Shown here in pieces: positions 34,076 to 42,895 of a DNA stretch of 64,000 nt; position 1 is the stretch's first letter; each line of letters opens with the position of its first letter. Below the pieces are notes generated by a model that was not told where the DNA came from, ran no database searches, and worked only from the letters and a program-made list of their open reading frames with translations. Position numbers and translations under genes: made by a program. Source of the DNA: Candidatus Nitrospira kreftii (GTDB lineage: Bacteria > Nitrospirota > Nitrospiria > Nitrospirales > Nitrospiraceae); contig CP047423.1 in NCBI GenBank assembly GCA_014058405.1, positions 310,001-374,000 of the forward strand, given 5' to 3'.

Positions 34076-35119
34076 CTATTTCAACGACGCCATATCGATC
34101 ACGAATCGATACCGTACGTCTCCTCGGAGCACCCGTTCATAGGCTTCGTTGACTTGTTGAATTGGAATCACCTCAACATCTGACTCAATCTGATGCTGGG
34201 CGCAGAAGTCGAGCATTTTCTGGGTTTCTTTGATTCCGCCGATGAGAGAGCCGGCAAGGCGCCGTCGCTTGAAAATGAGCGAAAATGCCTGGACCGGGGT
34301 CGGCGCTTCTGGTGCACCCACCAAGATCATGGTGCCGTCGGTCTTGAGCAGATTCAAATAGGCATTGTAGTCGTGTGGAGCCGAGACTGTGTCGAGGATA
34401 TAGTGAAAATATCCTTGGAGCTTCGTGAAGGTCTGAGTATCCGACGTCAGGGCAAAGTGCGCAGCCCCTAACCGCTTCGCGTCTTCTCGTTTACTCTCGG
34501 ACGTACTTAAGACCGTCACCTCCGTTCCCATCGCTTTGGCGATCTTCACCGCCATATGGCCGAGCCCACCGAGGCCGACGACCGCCAGCTTGTGGTAGCG
34601 ACCAATGCCCCATTGGCGCAGGGGCGAGTAGGTGGTGATACCAGCACAGAGCAACGGCGCGGCACCAGCGAATGAGAGCGCGTCGGGAATCCGAAGGACA
34701 TAGTGGTCATCCACGACGATGTGGGTTGAGTAGCCGCCTTGAGTGATCTGGCCTGCTTTATCCTGGCCGCTGTAGGTCCAGACTGTGCCACCGTCGCAAT
34801 ACTGTTCCAGACCCTCACGGCAGGCTGTGCACGTTCGACAAGAATCCACAAAGCAGCCGACGCCGGCACGATCCCCGACTTTGAAGGCCGTGACTGCTGT
34901 GCCGACTTGCGCGACGGTTCCGACGATCTCATGCCCAGGTACCATGGGAAACAGGGAAATGCCCCATTCATCACGGGCTTGGTGGATATCTGAGTGGCAG
35001 ATGCCGCAATGGGAAATCGTGATCAAGACATCGCGCGGACCGATATCGCGTCGTTCAAACGAAAACGGCTGTAACTGTTCCTTCGCGGCCATCGCCGCAT
35101 AGCCTTTGGTCGGGAGCAT
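34076..35119 (-). CDS. Zinc-dependent alcohol dehydrogenase (YahK/CAD-like)
   Basis: 347 residues of the MDR family. Catalytic zinc residues in ISHCGICHSDIHQ and GHEIVGTV; the structural zinc Cys set in CRTCTACREGLEQYC; cofactor fold VVGLGGLGHMAVKIAKAMG with downstream STSESKREDA, where Ser/Thr-Lys-Arg suggests NADPH preference. It probably reduces aldehydes. ATG at 35119 has AAGGAG 9 nt upstream. Confidence 0.88.
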   Translation of the reverse strand: MLPTKGYAAMAAKEQLQPFSFERRDIGPRDVLITISHCGICHSDIHQARDEWGISLFPMVPGHEIVGTVAQVGTAVTAFKVGDRAGVGCFVDSCRTCTACREGLEQYCDGGTVWTYSGQDKAGQITQGGYSTHIVVDDHYVLRIPDALSFAGAAPLLCAGITTYSPLRQWGIGRYHKLAVVGLGGLGHMAVKIAKAMGTEVTVLSTSESKREDAKRLGAAHFALTSDTQTFTKLQGYFHYILDTVSAPHDYNAYLNLLKTDGTMILVGAPEAPTPVQAFSLIFKRRRLAGSLIGGIKETQKMLDFCAQHQIESDVEVIPIQQVNEAYERVLRGDVRYRFVIDMASLK

Positions 35120-35293
35120 GGAGGGTCTCCTTCTGTAGCGCGGATGGAACTGAGACATTAGCAAGTTCGATCTGACTTGCCAACAGCAAATGCATGGGTA
35201 TCTGTCAACGACAATACGGATCGCTCACGGGAAATGTAGTCGAAATTCAACCAGGGAAAGGGGGAGCGATGGCGTTATCGTGTCAGGCGTCGC

Positions 35294-35518
35294 TCAGTCG
35301 GTCGATGAACCGCTCGCTGTACCGTTCCCGCCGCTCTTCCGCTCATCTTGCGCGAGGGACTCCCGAATGCCTGTCTCGGTTGTGAGCGGAGGACCAGGAA
35401 TCCGGTAGTGCTCTGCGGCCCAAATTCCCAAGTCCGTGAGCTGACAACGCTCGGAACAGAATGGGCGCCAGGGGTTTCCTTCCCACGTCGTGGGTCGATG
35501 GCAGAGGGGACAGGTCAT
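35294..35518 (-). CDS. yacG: YacG-type zinc protein (DNA gyrase inhibitor)
   Basis: 74 residues with [10 protein letters not shown] and [16 protein letters not shown], the four-Cys zinc site and SxRCxxxDLGxW pattern of YacG, which binds GyrB in E. coli. The C-terminal 30 residues are low-complexity. Confidence 0.85.
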   Translation of the reverse strand: MTCPLCHRPTTWEGNPWRPFCSERCQLTDLGIWAAEHYRIPGPPLTTETGIRESLAQDERKSGGNGTASGSSTD

Positions 35519-35569
35519 GCATGTAGTGTAGCGTGGTGGCCGGATGAAGAAAAGTCGTGGCGAGGTCGG

Positions 35570-35905
35570 TCAGTCTTGGATGACCGATCGCGGTCTGGCG
35601 AGATGGAGCAACCGCTGCAATCGGCTTCGATCCAAATCCGTGAGGCGTAAGAACTCGACACCGAACTCGCCGTGTTTCACCCATCGAACGGCGGCGGAAT
35701 GGACCGTAATCGGGACGGCCAAGTCAGTCGCATGGATAAGCAGTTTGACTCCTGTTCCAGGTGACATCGAAACCGTGCTGGTGACCGCACAGCCACCGGC
35801 AGAAATATCGAACATCGTGCCTTGGCGAATCTCGGTATGCTCGGTGGTGGAAAAGAGGACCTGCAGTTCAACAGGAATTCTTGGATGTTCTCGACATTCG
35901 ATCAT
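35570..35905 (-). CDS. PilZ-domain protein
   Basis: About 111 residues: MIECREHPRIPVELQVLF with the R-x-x-R-type arm, and FDISAGGCAV with the D/NxSxGG motif that binds c-di-GMP. A single PilZ domain with no partner. ATG at 35905 follows GGAGGTCGCC. It may sense c-di-GMP for surface or biofilm control; no target is visible. Confidence 0.8.
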   Translation of the reverse strand: MIECREHPRIPVELQVLFSTTEHTEIRQGTMFDISAGGCAVTSTVSMSPGTGVKLLIHATDLAVPITVHSAAVRWVKHGEFGVEFLRLTDLDRSRLQRLLHLARPRSVIQD

Positions 35906-36064
35906 GGCGACCTCCACACGTGAGCGAGGCGTCTTCGAGTAGTCCGTGAGCAGCAGCCACTGATCTCCCTGGAGGGATAGTATAGATCGGGAGGTTCGCC
36001 ATGGCACGCATTGTGGAAGAATTTACGTGTTGAGAGGCTGCCGATCGCCAAGCCGTACCTAGTG

Positions 36065-37768
36065 TTAGCGGCGGGGTGTTGGTTGGGTTTTCTCGACCCT
36101 GGCCCATGCATCTTTGAGAGGCACGGTTCGGTTAAAGAGGAGGGACTCGGGTGATGATTCGAGATCGACACAAAAGTACCCTTGCCGCTCGAATTGAAAG
36201 CGGGAGCCTGGCGCGGCTGAAGCAAGGCTTGGCTCAACCACGCACCCGCTGAGGGTTTCAAGAGACTGAGGATTGAGTGAATGAGTCCAGTCCTGATCGG
36301 TCTGGCCCTTGGCCTCGTCAGGGAGCAGGAGCGGATGGTAGAGGCGGACGGTGGCCTTGAGCGCATGTAAAGCCGATACCCAGTGGATGGTGGCCTTCAC
36401 TTTGCGCTGTTCGTGTGATGAGCCACTTTTTGTCTCAGGGTCGTACGTACAGTGCAGTTCAGTGACCGCCCCAGTCTCAGGATCCTTTGTCACGCTCACA
36501 CATTGAATGATGTATCCATAGCGGAGCCGGACCTCCCGGCCAGGCGCAAGGCGGTAAAACTGCTTCGGTGGATCCTCACGAAAATCGTCTTGCTCAATAT
36601 AGAGTGTCCGTGCGAATGGAACCTTCCGAGTTCCCGCGGCGGCATCTTCAGGGTTATTCACGGCGTCGAGTTCTTCGACTACGCCATCCGGATAGTTGTC
36701 GATCACGACTTTCAACGGTCGGAGGACCGCCATGACGCGCGGCGATCGTTTGTTCAAGTCCTCTCGGATGAAGTGTTCGAGCAACTGCATCTCGACGATG
36801 GCGTCGCGCTTGGCGACACCGATGTGGTCGCAAAAGGCGCGAATGGCTTCCGGCGTCACACCTCGGCGACGAAGGCCCTTGAGTGTGGGAAGGCGAGGGT
36901 CGTCCCAGCCGGCCACCAGCTTCTTGGAGACCAATTCGAGCAGTTTGCGTTTGCTCATCACGGTGGAGGTGAGATTGAGTCTCGCGAACTCGATCTGCTG
37001 GGGACGATGTGGAGCTTCTGACTCTGCCACGACCCAATCGTACAACGGTCGGTGGTCCTCAAATTCAAGGGTGCAGAGGGAATGGGTGATCCCCTCGATG
37101 GCATCAGAGAGTGGATGGGCAAAATCATAGGCGGGATAGATGCACCATGCGGCTCCCGTCCGATAATGGGTGGCGTGCCGAATTCGATAGAGGATGGGGT
37201 CGCGCAGATTGATGTTAGGCGATCCCATATCGATGACGGCACGTAAGACATGAGTACCATCGGTAAACTCTCCGGCTCGCATGCGCGCAAAGAGGTCCAG
37301 GTTCTCTTCCACGGACCGAGTTCGAAAGGGACTGTTGCGCCCAGGCTCTGTCAGCGTGCCGCGGTTCTCACGAATGTGGTCGGATGAGAGACTGTCGACA
37401 TAGGCCTTGCCTTTCTGAATCAAAACAACGGCGAACGCATAGAGCTGCTCAAAGTAATCCGAGGCATAGAACATCTTCCCATTCCAATCGAATCCCAGCC
37501 ACCGGACGTCTTCCTGAATAGCCTGAACATACTCCGGATCCTCGGTGGTGGGATTCGTATCGTCGAACCGCAGGTGACAGATTCCCGCCGGTGTCTCGTT
37601 CGCAATTCCAAAATTCAGGACAATGGACTTGGCGTGCCCAATGTGGAGGTAGCCGTTGGGTTCAGGAGGAAATCGTGTGACGACTCGACCTTCGTGTTTG
37701 CCGGATGCGCGATCGGCGGCGACGATGTCTCGAATGAAATTCGATGCGGTTGTGGAGTCAGAAGCCAT
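36065..37768 (-). CDS. glnS: Glutaminyl-tRNA synthetase
   Basis: 567 residues, class I: HIGH in [37 protein letters not shown] motif in [17 protein letters not shown], then the C-terminal anticodon-binding barrels. It charges tRNA-Gln directly, so the transamidation route is not needed for Gln. Start ATG at 37768 is one codon after an in-frame TTG. Confidence 0.94.
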   Translation of the reverse strand: MASDSTTASNFIRDIVAADRASGKHEGRVVTRFPPEPNGYLHIGHAKSIVLNFGIANETPAGICHLRFDDTNPTTEDPEYVQAIQEDVRWLGFDWNGKMFYASDYFEQLYAFAVVLIQKGKAYVDSLSSDHIRENRGTLTEPGRNSPFRTRSVEENLDLFARMRAGEFTDGTHVLRAVIDMGSPNINLRDPILYRIRHATHYRTGAAWCIYPAYDFAHPLSDAIEGITHSLCTLEFEDHRPLYDWVVAESEAPHRPQQIEFARLNLTSTVMSKRKLLELVSKKLVAGWDDPRLPTLKGLRRRGVTPEAIRAFCDHIGVAKRDAIVEMQLLEHFIREDLNKRSPRVMAVLRPLKVVIDNYPDGVVEELDAVNNPEDAAAGTRKVPFARTLYIEQDDFREDPPKQFYRLAPGREVRLRYGYIIQCVSVTKDPETGAVTELHCTYDPETKSGSSHEQRKVKATIHWVSALHALKATVRLYHPLLLPDEAKGQTDQDWTHSLNPQSLETLSGCVVEPSLASAAPGSRFQFERQGYFCVDLESSPESLLFNRTVPLKDAWARVEKTQPTPRR

Positions 37769-37868
37769 CAAAAAGTCTTCTGTGGTGATCTACGTTCGGT
37801 CATGATGACAGATGAATCGCACGAGGGAGTTCTATCATAGACTGGCTGAAGAGAGAAACGGGGAATGC

Positions 37869-38294
37869 TTACGTGGATGGTTCAGCAGCGGAATGGTCCG
37901 GTGGCGGCATGACGCTGAAATCCTTTTGTGCGATGAGATGGCCTTCCATGCGCAGCCGAAATTCATATCGCCCCGGCGCGGGAAAAATGAGCAGGGGAAC
38001 GTTGATTCCGAAGTCCGAAATCTGGAGCCGATCGACGATGTCGATGTTGGGAAGGGTAGCCCGGCAGACAAGTTGCTCCGCGTTGAGATAGATCAAGTCG
38101 ATATCGAAATGATACAGGCCCTCTGCGTCGGTTAGGCAGAAGTAGAGTCCCACCTGTTGATGCTGAAAAGGAAATGAAGGCGCCTGAAGGTGGGTGAAAA
38201 TTCCGATCAAACTTTTCTTTTTCGTTAAACTGTCTTCGATGACCTGGTCGCAGACGAGGAAGGCTTGCACGGTAGGTTTTGGAATGTCAGTCAT
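37869..38294 (-). CDS. Conserved hypothetical protein (possibly DUF6941)
   Basis: 141 residues: VQAFLVCDQVIEDSLTKKKSLIGIFTHL, then YFCLTDAEGLYHFDIDLIYL and APGRYEFRLRMEGHLIAQKDF. Beta-rich, cytoplasmic, no recognised catalytic site. It resembles the DUF6941 family, whose function is unknown. It lies 100 nt upstream of glnS on the same strand. Confidence 0.55.
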   Translation of the reverse strand: MTDIPKPTVQAFLVCDQVIEDSLTKKKSLIGIFTHLQAPSFPFQHQQVGLYFCLTDAEGLYHFDIDLIYLNAEQLVCRATLPNIDIVDRLQISDFGINVPLLIFPAPGRYEFRLRMEGHLIAQKDFSVMPPPDHSAAEPST

Positions 38295-38475
38295 GGCGCT
38301 TGTCTAGGGATATGAAATGTCGATGGTCACTTGGATCTTGTTGTTCTATGAACAGGAAGACAAGCTCTCGGTATCGCGGAAGGACTATGTATCTGATCGC
38401 CTACCGCTGGTGCCGAATCAATAAAGGGCGCTGGGGGAGTTGAGCTCGAGATACGTTGATAGAGGGTGAACCAGG

Positions 38476-39009
38476 TCACCCTAGAGTGGCTGGTCCACCA
38501 CGACTCTCGACGATGTCGCCAAATAGCGTTCTACCGGAGCCAATCCGACAGTAGTGGGGGGTGATTTCCACCTCCACTCCCCGATGCGAGTAAAACCTCC
38601 CGAACAAGAGAGCGACTTTGTGCTCCGATGTCATCGCTGCGCTGAGAACGATCCCACCGGACTGTAGATCCATCAAGCGAACCGATGGACCATCAACCGA
38701 CGAAAGGCTCTGCCCAAGGTGAACCTCGACGGCAAATCGCTCTCGCTCGTTCAGCGTGAGAACATTACGGCGGAGATGGGCGATGCGGGTACCGTGTGCG
38801 TCGTATAGATCGAGAGTGATGAGAAAGGGCGCGTGCTCACGGTTTGTCTCGATGACGACTTGCTCTTTTTCATGAATCTTGACGACGCCGTTGGTGCTTC
38901 GGAAGATATTGGATCCAATACACAGTTCGAGTCCTGGCCTGGTGAGGGCTCCACCCGCTGCAGGGTGACCTAATGGACCGGTCCTGCGAAACACTGCCGG
39001 TTCATCCAT
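38476..39009 (-). CDS. Uncharacterised 177-residue beta-rich protein
   Basis: No family recognised. No signal peptide. The middle is beta-rich (VIETNREHAPFLITLDLYD, RIAHLRRNVL, RFAVEVHLGQSL) and it ends IGSGRTLFGDIVESRGGPATLG. It stands between glnS-side genes and the tRNA-Glu, near the island border. Confidence 0.5.
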   Translation of the reverse strand: MDEPAVFRRTGPLGHPAAGGALTRPGLELCIGSNIFRSTNGVVKIHEKEQVVIETNREHAPFLITLDLYDAHGTRIAHLRRNVLTLNERERFAVEVHLGQSLSSVDGPSVRLMDLQSGGIVLSAAMTSEHKVALLFGRFYSHRGVEVEITPHYCRIGSGRTLFGDIVESRGGPATLG

Positions 39010-39272
39010 TCAACATCCTCAATCCTCAGTGCCCATCCTGGTGTGCGAAGTTGGCGCAGTACAGTAGGCAGCTTCATCTAAAAATTTTTTGGACGCTATG
39101 CTTTCTGGTCGTTCCTGTCAAGACTCGCCAGGGGAGAGATAGGCAAGTATTTTGGCCCCCTGCAAACGGCCCATCTGGAAAGCGCCGATGTGCGCTCCCT
39201 TAGCGGGATAGCACTTCATTGCAAACAGAAAACCGCTTATGCTACGGTCCAGTTCTCGGACAGTTACTGGAT

Positions 39273-39350
39273 GGTCCCATCGTCTAGCCTGGCCTAGGAC
39301 GGAGCCCTCTCAAGGCTTAAACACGGGTTCGAATCCCGTTGGGACCACCA
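39273..39350 (+). tRNA. tRNA-Glu(CTC), integration site of the island
   Basis: 78 nt with encoded CCA. Acceptor GGTCCCA pairs with TGGGACC; anticodon stem GAGCC/GGCTT with loop CTCTCAA gives CTC; T-loop TTCGAAT. Its 3' 32 nt belong to the 33-bp direct repeat found again at 48210, so it is the attachment site and stays intact. Confidence 0.95.
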
Positions 39351-39351
39351 C
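39319..39351 (+). repeat. attL: 33-bp direct repeat in tRNA-Glu 3' end
   Basis: Begins AAACACGGGTTCGAATCCCG and ends ACCACCAC. It is repeated exactly at 48210-48242. A tyrosine recombinase gene starts 8 bp away, which is the normal arrangement for a tRNA-borne integrated element. Confidence 0.92.
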
Positions 39352-39358
39352 CTTGATT

Positions 39359-40375
39359 TTATTGAAGTTTTAGGCTCCGTGTTCGAGGAACATGCGAATG
39401 TTCCTCGAACATGGATTCTTCCTCGCTCCGAACACTCTCCAGCATCTGCCGTGCAGGTTCCTCGTAAAACGACACCGCTTGCTTCAGTTGGGCCGGACGA
39501 ATCATCGTGTAGATCTGCGTGGTATCGATGCGCGCATGACCAAGCAGCGCGCGCACCTGCTCCAGATCGTGGCGCCGCTCCAAGACTTCCATGGCGACAC
39601 CATGGCGCAGATCATGCGGCTTCAACATGGGATAGCCGATCATCCGTCCATAGAGTTTGCACAACCGCCAGATGTTTTTCCCGGTCATCGGCGCACGATG
39701 CTTCCCGATGGACCGGCGACCCCACACGGACCAAAAGAGCGGCGTCTCTGGTGTGAGTGTGGTGACGGACGGTGTGAGAACCTGCGCGACATACGCATGC
39801 AGGTACCGCATGACAGGTTCCGGTAACGGAATGTCTCGCGTCTTTCCGCCCTTCACTCGCACACGCCGCAATCCCCAGAGCCCATCCAAGTGTCTGGCTT
39901 GGAGGGTTGCCACGGATTCTCGACGCATCCCCGAGAAACGCAGAATCAGGAAGATTGCGACATCACGAGGCCGCTGCCGTTTCCTGGCCGCTTCAATCAA
40001 TGCATCCATCAGGGCCGGCGTCGGCACCTGCTTAGGCGGCTCGATCCGATGCGGAGGCCGATCCATTCCGCTGATGGGATTCGCTGGTAAGACCTCGCGC
40101 TTGACCAGCCAGGCACAGAAGCTGGACAACGTCGACTGTCGACTTCGGATTGTGCCGAGTGTGAGATCCCGTGCAGCCATCTCATCCATCCAGTCCTGAA
40201 TCACGGCCTTGATCAAGTCCGAGAGTCTGGCGACTCGTCCGAAGCGCGCGCGTCCGAAGAGAAGAAACTGTTCCAGGTTCCAGCGATAGGTTTGCACCCC
40301 TCCTTCCGTCTTCCCTCGCTGTTTGAGTTGGTACTGACAAAACTGCTCCACCAATTCCACTAACGGTCGGGTCAT
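39359..40375 (-). CDS. Tyrosine recombinase (island integrase)
   Basis: 338 residues. SAM-like N-terminal core-binding region (LVELVEQFCQYQLKQRG, LTLGTIRSRQSTLSSFCAWLV), then catalytic Arg in FSGMRRES, Lys in RVKGGKTR, HxxR in HDLRHG, His in GHARI, and Tyr in TTQIYTMIRP. All key residues are present, so it should be active. ATG at 40375 has AAAGGGG 8 nt upstream. It points toward the tRNA, 8 bp from attL. Confidence 0.9.
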   Translation of the reverse strand: MTRPLVELVEQFCQYQLKQRGKTEGGVQTYRWNLEQFLLFGRARFGRVARLSDLIKAVIQDWMDEMAARDLTLGTIRSRQSTLSSFCAWLVKREVLPANPISGMDRPPHRIEPPKQVPTPALMDALIEAARKRQRPRDVAIFLILRFSGMRRESVATLQARHLDGLWGLRRVRVKGGKTRDIPLPEPVMRYLHAYVAQVLTPSVTTLTPETPLFWSVWGRRSIGKHRAPMTGKNIWRLCKLYGRMIGYPMLKPHDLRHGVAMEVLERRHDLEQVRALLGHARIDTTQIYTMIRPAQLKQAVSFYEEPARQMLESVRSEEESMFEEHSHVPRTRSLKLQ

Positions 40376-40527
40376 GACAGCCCCTTTCCGGTCCCTGCCA
40401 CGACTACGACTTCGCCGAGCGGCAGTATGCGGAGGGACGACCCACCCGTCAAGCGAAGAGGAAAGCAGTTCTGAGTCTATGTCCATGGGCGCACTTGAGT
40501 CTGTCATCATGCTGCGTGTCGAAAATC

Positions 40528-40549
40528 GGGGGCGTCGTTCGACACCCCC
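40528..40549. other. GC-rich hairpin in island
   Basis: GGGGG and CCCCC flank an inner GTCG/CGAC inverted repeat, with one mismatch. It lies in the 350-bp gap between the recombinase and the zinc-ribbon gene, where no gene was recognised. It could be a recombination or replication signal of the island. Confidence 0.35.
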
Positions 40550-40731
40550 GAACCCCCTTCTTGTGCTCGCGTCAGAACGCCAGCCATTCAGTGGCGGCTG
40601 AGCTTCGCGAGGAGCAGCAGGCCAACCCTCCTGCCGCATCCAGGTTCGCCTCCTGCAAGGCGCTGCGCTCAGCGACTAGGATTCTTCGTTCCCTGCCCGG
40701 GCTGGTGGTAGGGGCAGGGAACCGTGTTGAG

Positions 40732-41184
40732 TTATCGGATAAGCGCCTTCAGTTGGTCTTTCTCCAGCGTGGTCCCAAATTCCCGTTCCAGCCGGTCGGC
40801 CATCTCCTGCCAGGTTCGTCCCGCGGCTTTCATCTCCTTGAGCACGGTGAGGGCGTGTGCCAGGGAGCGGTCGCTGTGATCTCCTGGTTGGTCGGCGTCC
40901 TTGCTCCCAAAGGCCTTGGAGAGTGTCTGGCCGAGGCTGTGGGCCAACGTTTCTTTCTTCACGGATGTGCTCGGAGGCGTGACAGTGTGCCTCAGGCGCC
41001 GAGGCTTGTCCCAGTAGGGGCTCTTGCATCCGGGACACCGAACCGGCTTTCGTGGTTGGCGAGGCCACCAGGATTTGCCGCAGCGGTAACAACGTTGCTG
41101 GTTCAGACTGCCAGGCCGTTCCCTTCCCGATAGGAGCACTCTCAAGCGAGCAGGGTTTTGGTCTATCCGCGTGGAAAGGCTCAT
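40732..41184 (-). CDS. Zinc-ribbon protein of unknown role
   Basis: 150 residues. A zinc ribbon CYRCGKSWWPRQ...RCPGCKSPYWDKPRR lies at about residues 32-60, followed by a helical Lys/Glu-rich end (ALTVLKEMKAAGRTWQEMADRLERE). It overlaps the HTH gene by 4 nt, so the two are coupled, and it is probably a DNA-binding accessory protein of the island. Confidence 0.6.
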   Translation of the reverse strand: MSLSTRIDQNPARLRVLLSGRERPGSLNQQRCYRCGKSWWPRQPRKPVRCPGCKSPYWDKPRRLRHTVTPPSTSVKKETLAHSLGQTLSKAFGSKDADQPGDHSDRSLAHALTVLKEMKAAGRTWQEMADRLEREFGTTLEKDQLKALIR

Positions 41185-41471
41185 GATTTGGTGTCTGGAA
41201 ATAGCGCCCCCGTTTGACTAGGCGGGGGCTGTGCCTTGATGGGCAATCGGCGTGCGCCGCTTGCGGCGCATCGCCGGGCGCTCCGATAGGCCTCGGCCTG
41301 ACGTTGCATCAGGCGGTGGACTTCCTCCAGGTCAAACCGAAGCGCGGTTTTGGCTCGGATCGCGGGGAGGTCTCCTCTCCGGTAGGCCCGTCGAATCGTA
41401 TCGGTGCTGACCCGCAAGAGTGCAGCCAACTCTCGAACCGACACGCGGTGATCGTGGAATGTCCCTTTCAT
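41181..41471 (-). CDS. Excisionase-like helix-turn-helix protein
   Basis: About 96 residues. A HTH near the start (VSVRELAALLRVSTDTIRRAYRRGDLPAIR, LRFDLEEVHRLM) matches MerR/excisionase-type domains. ATG at 41471 follows GGAGAGAGAAC. Together with the zinc-ribbon gene and the recombinase it forms the island core; it may set the direction of recombination. Confidence 0.7.
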   Translation of the reverse strand: MKGTFHDHRVSVRELAALLRVSTDTIRRAYRRGDLPAIRAKTALRFDLEEVHRLMQRQAEAYRSARRCAASGARRLPIKAQPPPSQTGALFPDTKS

Positions 41472-41504
41472 GTTCTCTCTCCATAACCAGGCCTGCTGGA
41501 ACAA

Positions 41505-41722
41505 CGAGACTCGAGTGTCGCCAGGGGCGAGCGTAGCGGACTGAGCGAAGAAAGGAAATTAGGCAGGAAGGGACAGGAGAGGTCACCAGGGGTCAGGAAT
41601 GGTCACCTCGTTCTCAGGGAGACGACTCACAGGGTGCTCCGTCAAACGCCGAATAGCCGCTCCTAGACTGACCGAAGTCGAGTAGGTGAGTATTGCGCGA
41701 GGTACAGGTCGACAGAATTTCG
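41505..41722. other. Gene-poor island segment
   Basis: About 220 bp before the antitoxin remnant. It includes repeated GGTCA-containing text near 41580-41610 but no recognisable gene or site. Confidence 0.3.
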
Positions 41723-41854
41723 ATGCTGCTCAGAAAATATTTTCCGGGGGAGGCGGAGGAATATGGCCCGGCATGCACTGCGAGGCAATTCGCTACTACC
41801 GCCTTTACGCGGGTCTGGGACAATCCAGTCGACGCCGACTATGATTGGCTATGA
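41723..41854 (+). pseudogene. Possible antitoxin remnant (VWDNP-type tail)
   Basis: A 43-residue frame starting MLLRKYFPGEAEEYGP and ending RVWDNPVDADYDWL. The W-D-N-P-x-D-x-x-Y-D-x-L tail is typical of DUF2281-like antitoxins that pair with PIN toxins. The N-terminal half does not match, so this is probably a 3' remnant in a toxin-antitoxin-rich region. Confidence 0.4.
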
Positions 41855-41916
41855 ATTGATGGTTCTGGCCTTGTGAGGTCAGGTGATTGCTTTTTCGGAG
41901 TGCCGAACGTTGACTG

Positions 41917-42147
41917 TTACGTTAATTGGTATACCCGTCCCACGGCCGGCGGGGTGATCGCTTTGCGCACAAAGTCTTCCCGCACTTGTTCTAATCGACG
42001 CATGATGTCGGCGGAGTAGTACGCCTCTCCGCATTGCGAACAAGCCTCGGCGTCGACGGTCACCAGGAGGTGATCGTTCCCGATCTTGATTTCCGCCTCC
42101 ACTTTCTTCGCTCTGACCTCGCCGCGCTTACAAATGACACATGTCAT
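41917..42147 (-). CDS. YgiT-type zinc-finger antitoxin
   Basis: 76 residues: MTCVICKRGEVR and EACSQCGEAYYSADI give two CxxC pairs (MqsA/YgiT-type N-terminal zinc finger), and the tail matches the short antitoxins that pair with DUF4258 toxins. Its ATG overlaps the toxin stop (ATGA). It probably neutralises and autoregulates the partner. Confidence 0.8.
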   Translation of the reverse strand: MTCVICKRGEVRAKKVEAEIKIGNDHLLVTVDAEACSQCGEAYYSADIMRRLEQVREDFVRKAITPPAVGRVYQLT

Positions 42148-42464
42148 CGCACTTTCCTCCGTCGCCAATCAGCTTCCCATCGTGCGGGATCTGGCTGATA
42201 GACCGTGATGATGATCAGTCGGCCTTCGTCCACGACTGGCGCGCACACGACGTGCAAAGGTCTGCCTTCCTGGGTGCGTCCAAAAATGAGGCAACTCGGA
42301 TACGGCCCGTCATCAGGATACTCCTCGATGATTCCACCAGAGTCAAGCACCCCCAGAATTTCGTCAACGGAGATGCGGCCCAACGGCTCCGTTTCCATCT
42401 CCCGGCGGGCGTGATCTGTAAAGCGACAACCCTGGACGCACTGACGAATCGTATCATAGTTCAT
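42144..42464 (-). CDS. DUF4258 toxin
   Basis: 106 residues: CRFTDHARREMETEPLGRISVDEI, then GRTQEGRPLHVVCAPVVDEGRLIIITVYQPDP. This is the DUF4258 pattern, commonly paired with a YgiT-type antitoxin directly downstream, as here. The mode of action is not settled (a RelE-like fold is likely). A GTG start at 42485 is possible. Confidence 0.78.
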   Translation of the reverse strand: MNYDTIRQCVQGCRFTDHARREMETEPLGRISVDEILGVLDSGGIIEEYPDDGPYPSCLIFGRTQEGRPLHVVCAPVVDEGRLIIITVYQPDPARWEADWRRRKVR

Positions 42465-42506
42465 GCGGCGTTGGCGCTCCTCCACACATCAGATGATGCT
42501 TCTCCT

Positions 42507-42530
42507 CCGCCCCACGATTTTCTTGGACAC
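42507..42530 (+). repeat. Left inverted repeat of the IS
   Basis: Imperfect inverted repeat CCGCCCCACGATTTTCTTGG with following GACAC, matched at 43917-43940 in reverse complement. Confidence 0.65.
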
Positions 42531-42571
42531 ACCATTGGGGCATACTGTCCCCATCATTGATGGAGGTGTTC

Positions 42572-42895
42572 ATGGCGAAATCGAAAACAGAGCGAGGCCG
42601 GTTTTCCTCGCGCAAGAAGATGGAGGTGGTGCTGCGCGTGCTGCGTGGCGACGATCTCGATGTGGTCTCGCGGGAAGCCGGGATCACCGCCGCGACGGTG
42701 TCAGAGTGGCGGGACCAGTTCGTGGCCAGTGGACAGGCCGGGTTGAAGAGCCGGGCCGCCGAGGGCCGCGACGACGAACTCGTGCGGCTGAAGGCCTTGG
42801 TCGGAGATTTGACGATGCGGCTGGAATTGTCGAGGGAGGCGGTCCAGCGGCTACGAGGTGGCGTCCCTTTGGCCACCGGGAGGTCGACGCGATGA
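42572..42895 (+). CDS. IS3-family transposase orfA
   Basis: 107 residues with a helix-turn-helix (SSRKKMEVVLRVLRGDDLD, EAGITAATVSEWRDQFVASG) and a leucine-type helix after it (DELVRLKALVGDLTMRLELS). This binds the IS ends. ATG at 42572 follows GGAGG by 5 nt. Stop overlaps the orfB ATG. Confidence 0.85.
   Translation: MAKSKTERGRFSSRKKMEVVLRVLRGDDLDVVSREAGITAATVSEWRDQFVASGQAGLKSRAAEGRDDELVRLKALVGDLTMRLELSREAVQRLRGGVPLATGRSTR

Noticed and set aside
39363..39826. Plus-strand frames over the island integrase
   Set aside because: Shadows of the integrase; the minus strand has all catalytic residues.
42463..42891. Long upstream extension of IS orfB
   Set aside because: It overlaps orfA in another frame; orfB starts at 42892 with the overlap usual for IS3 elements.
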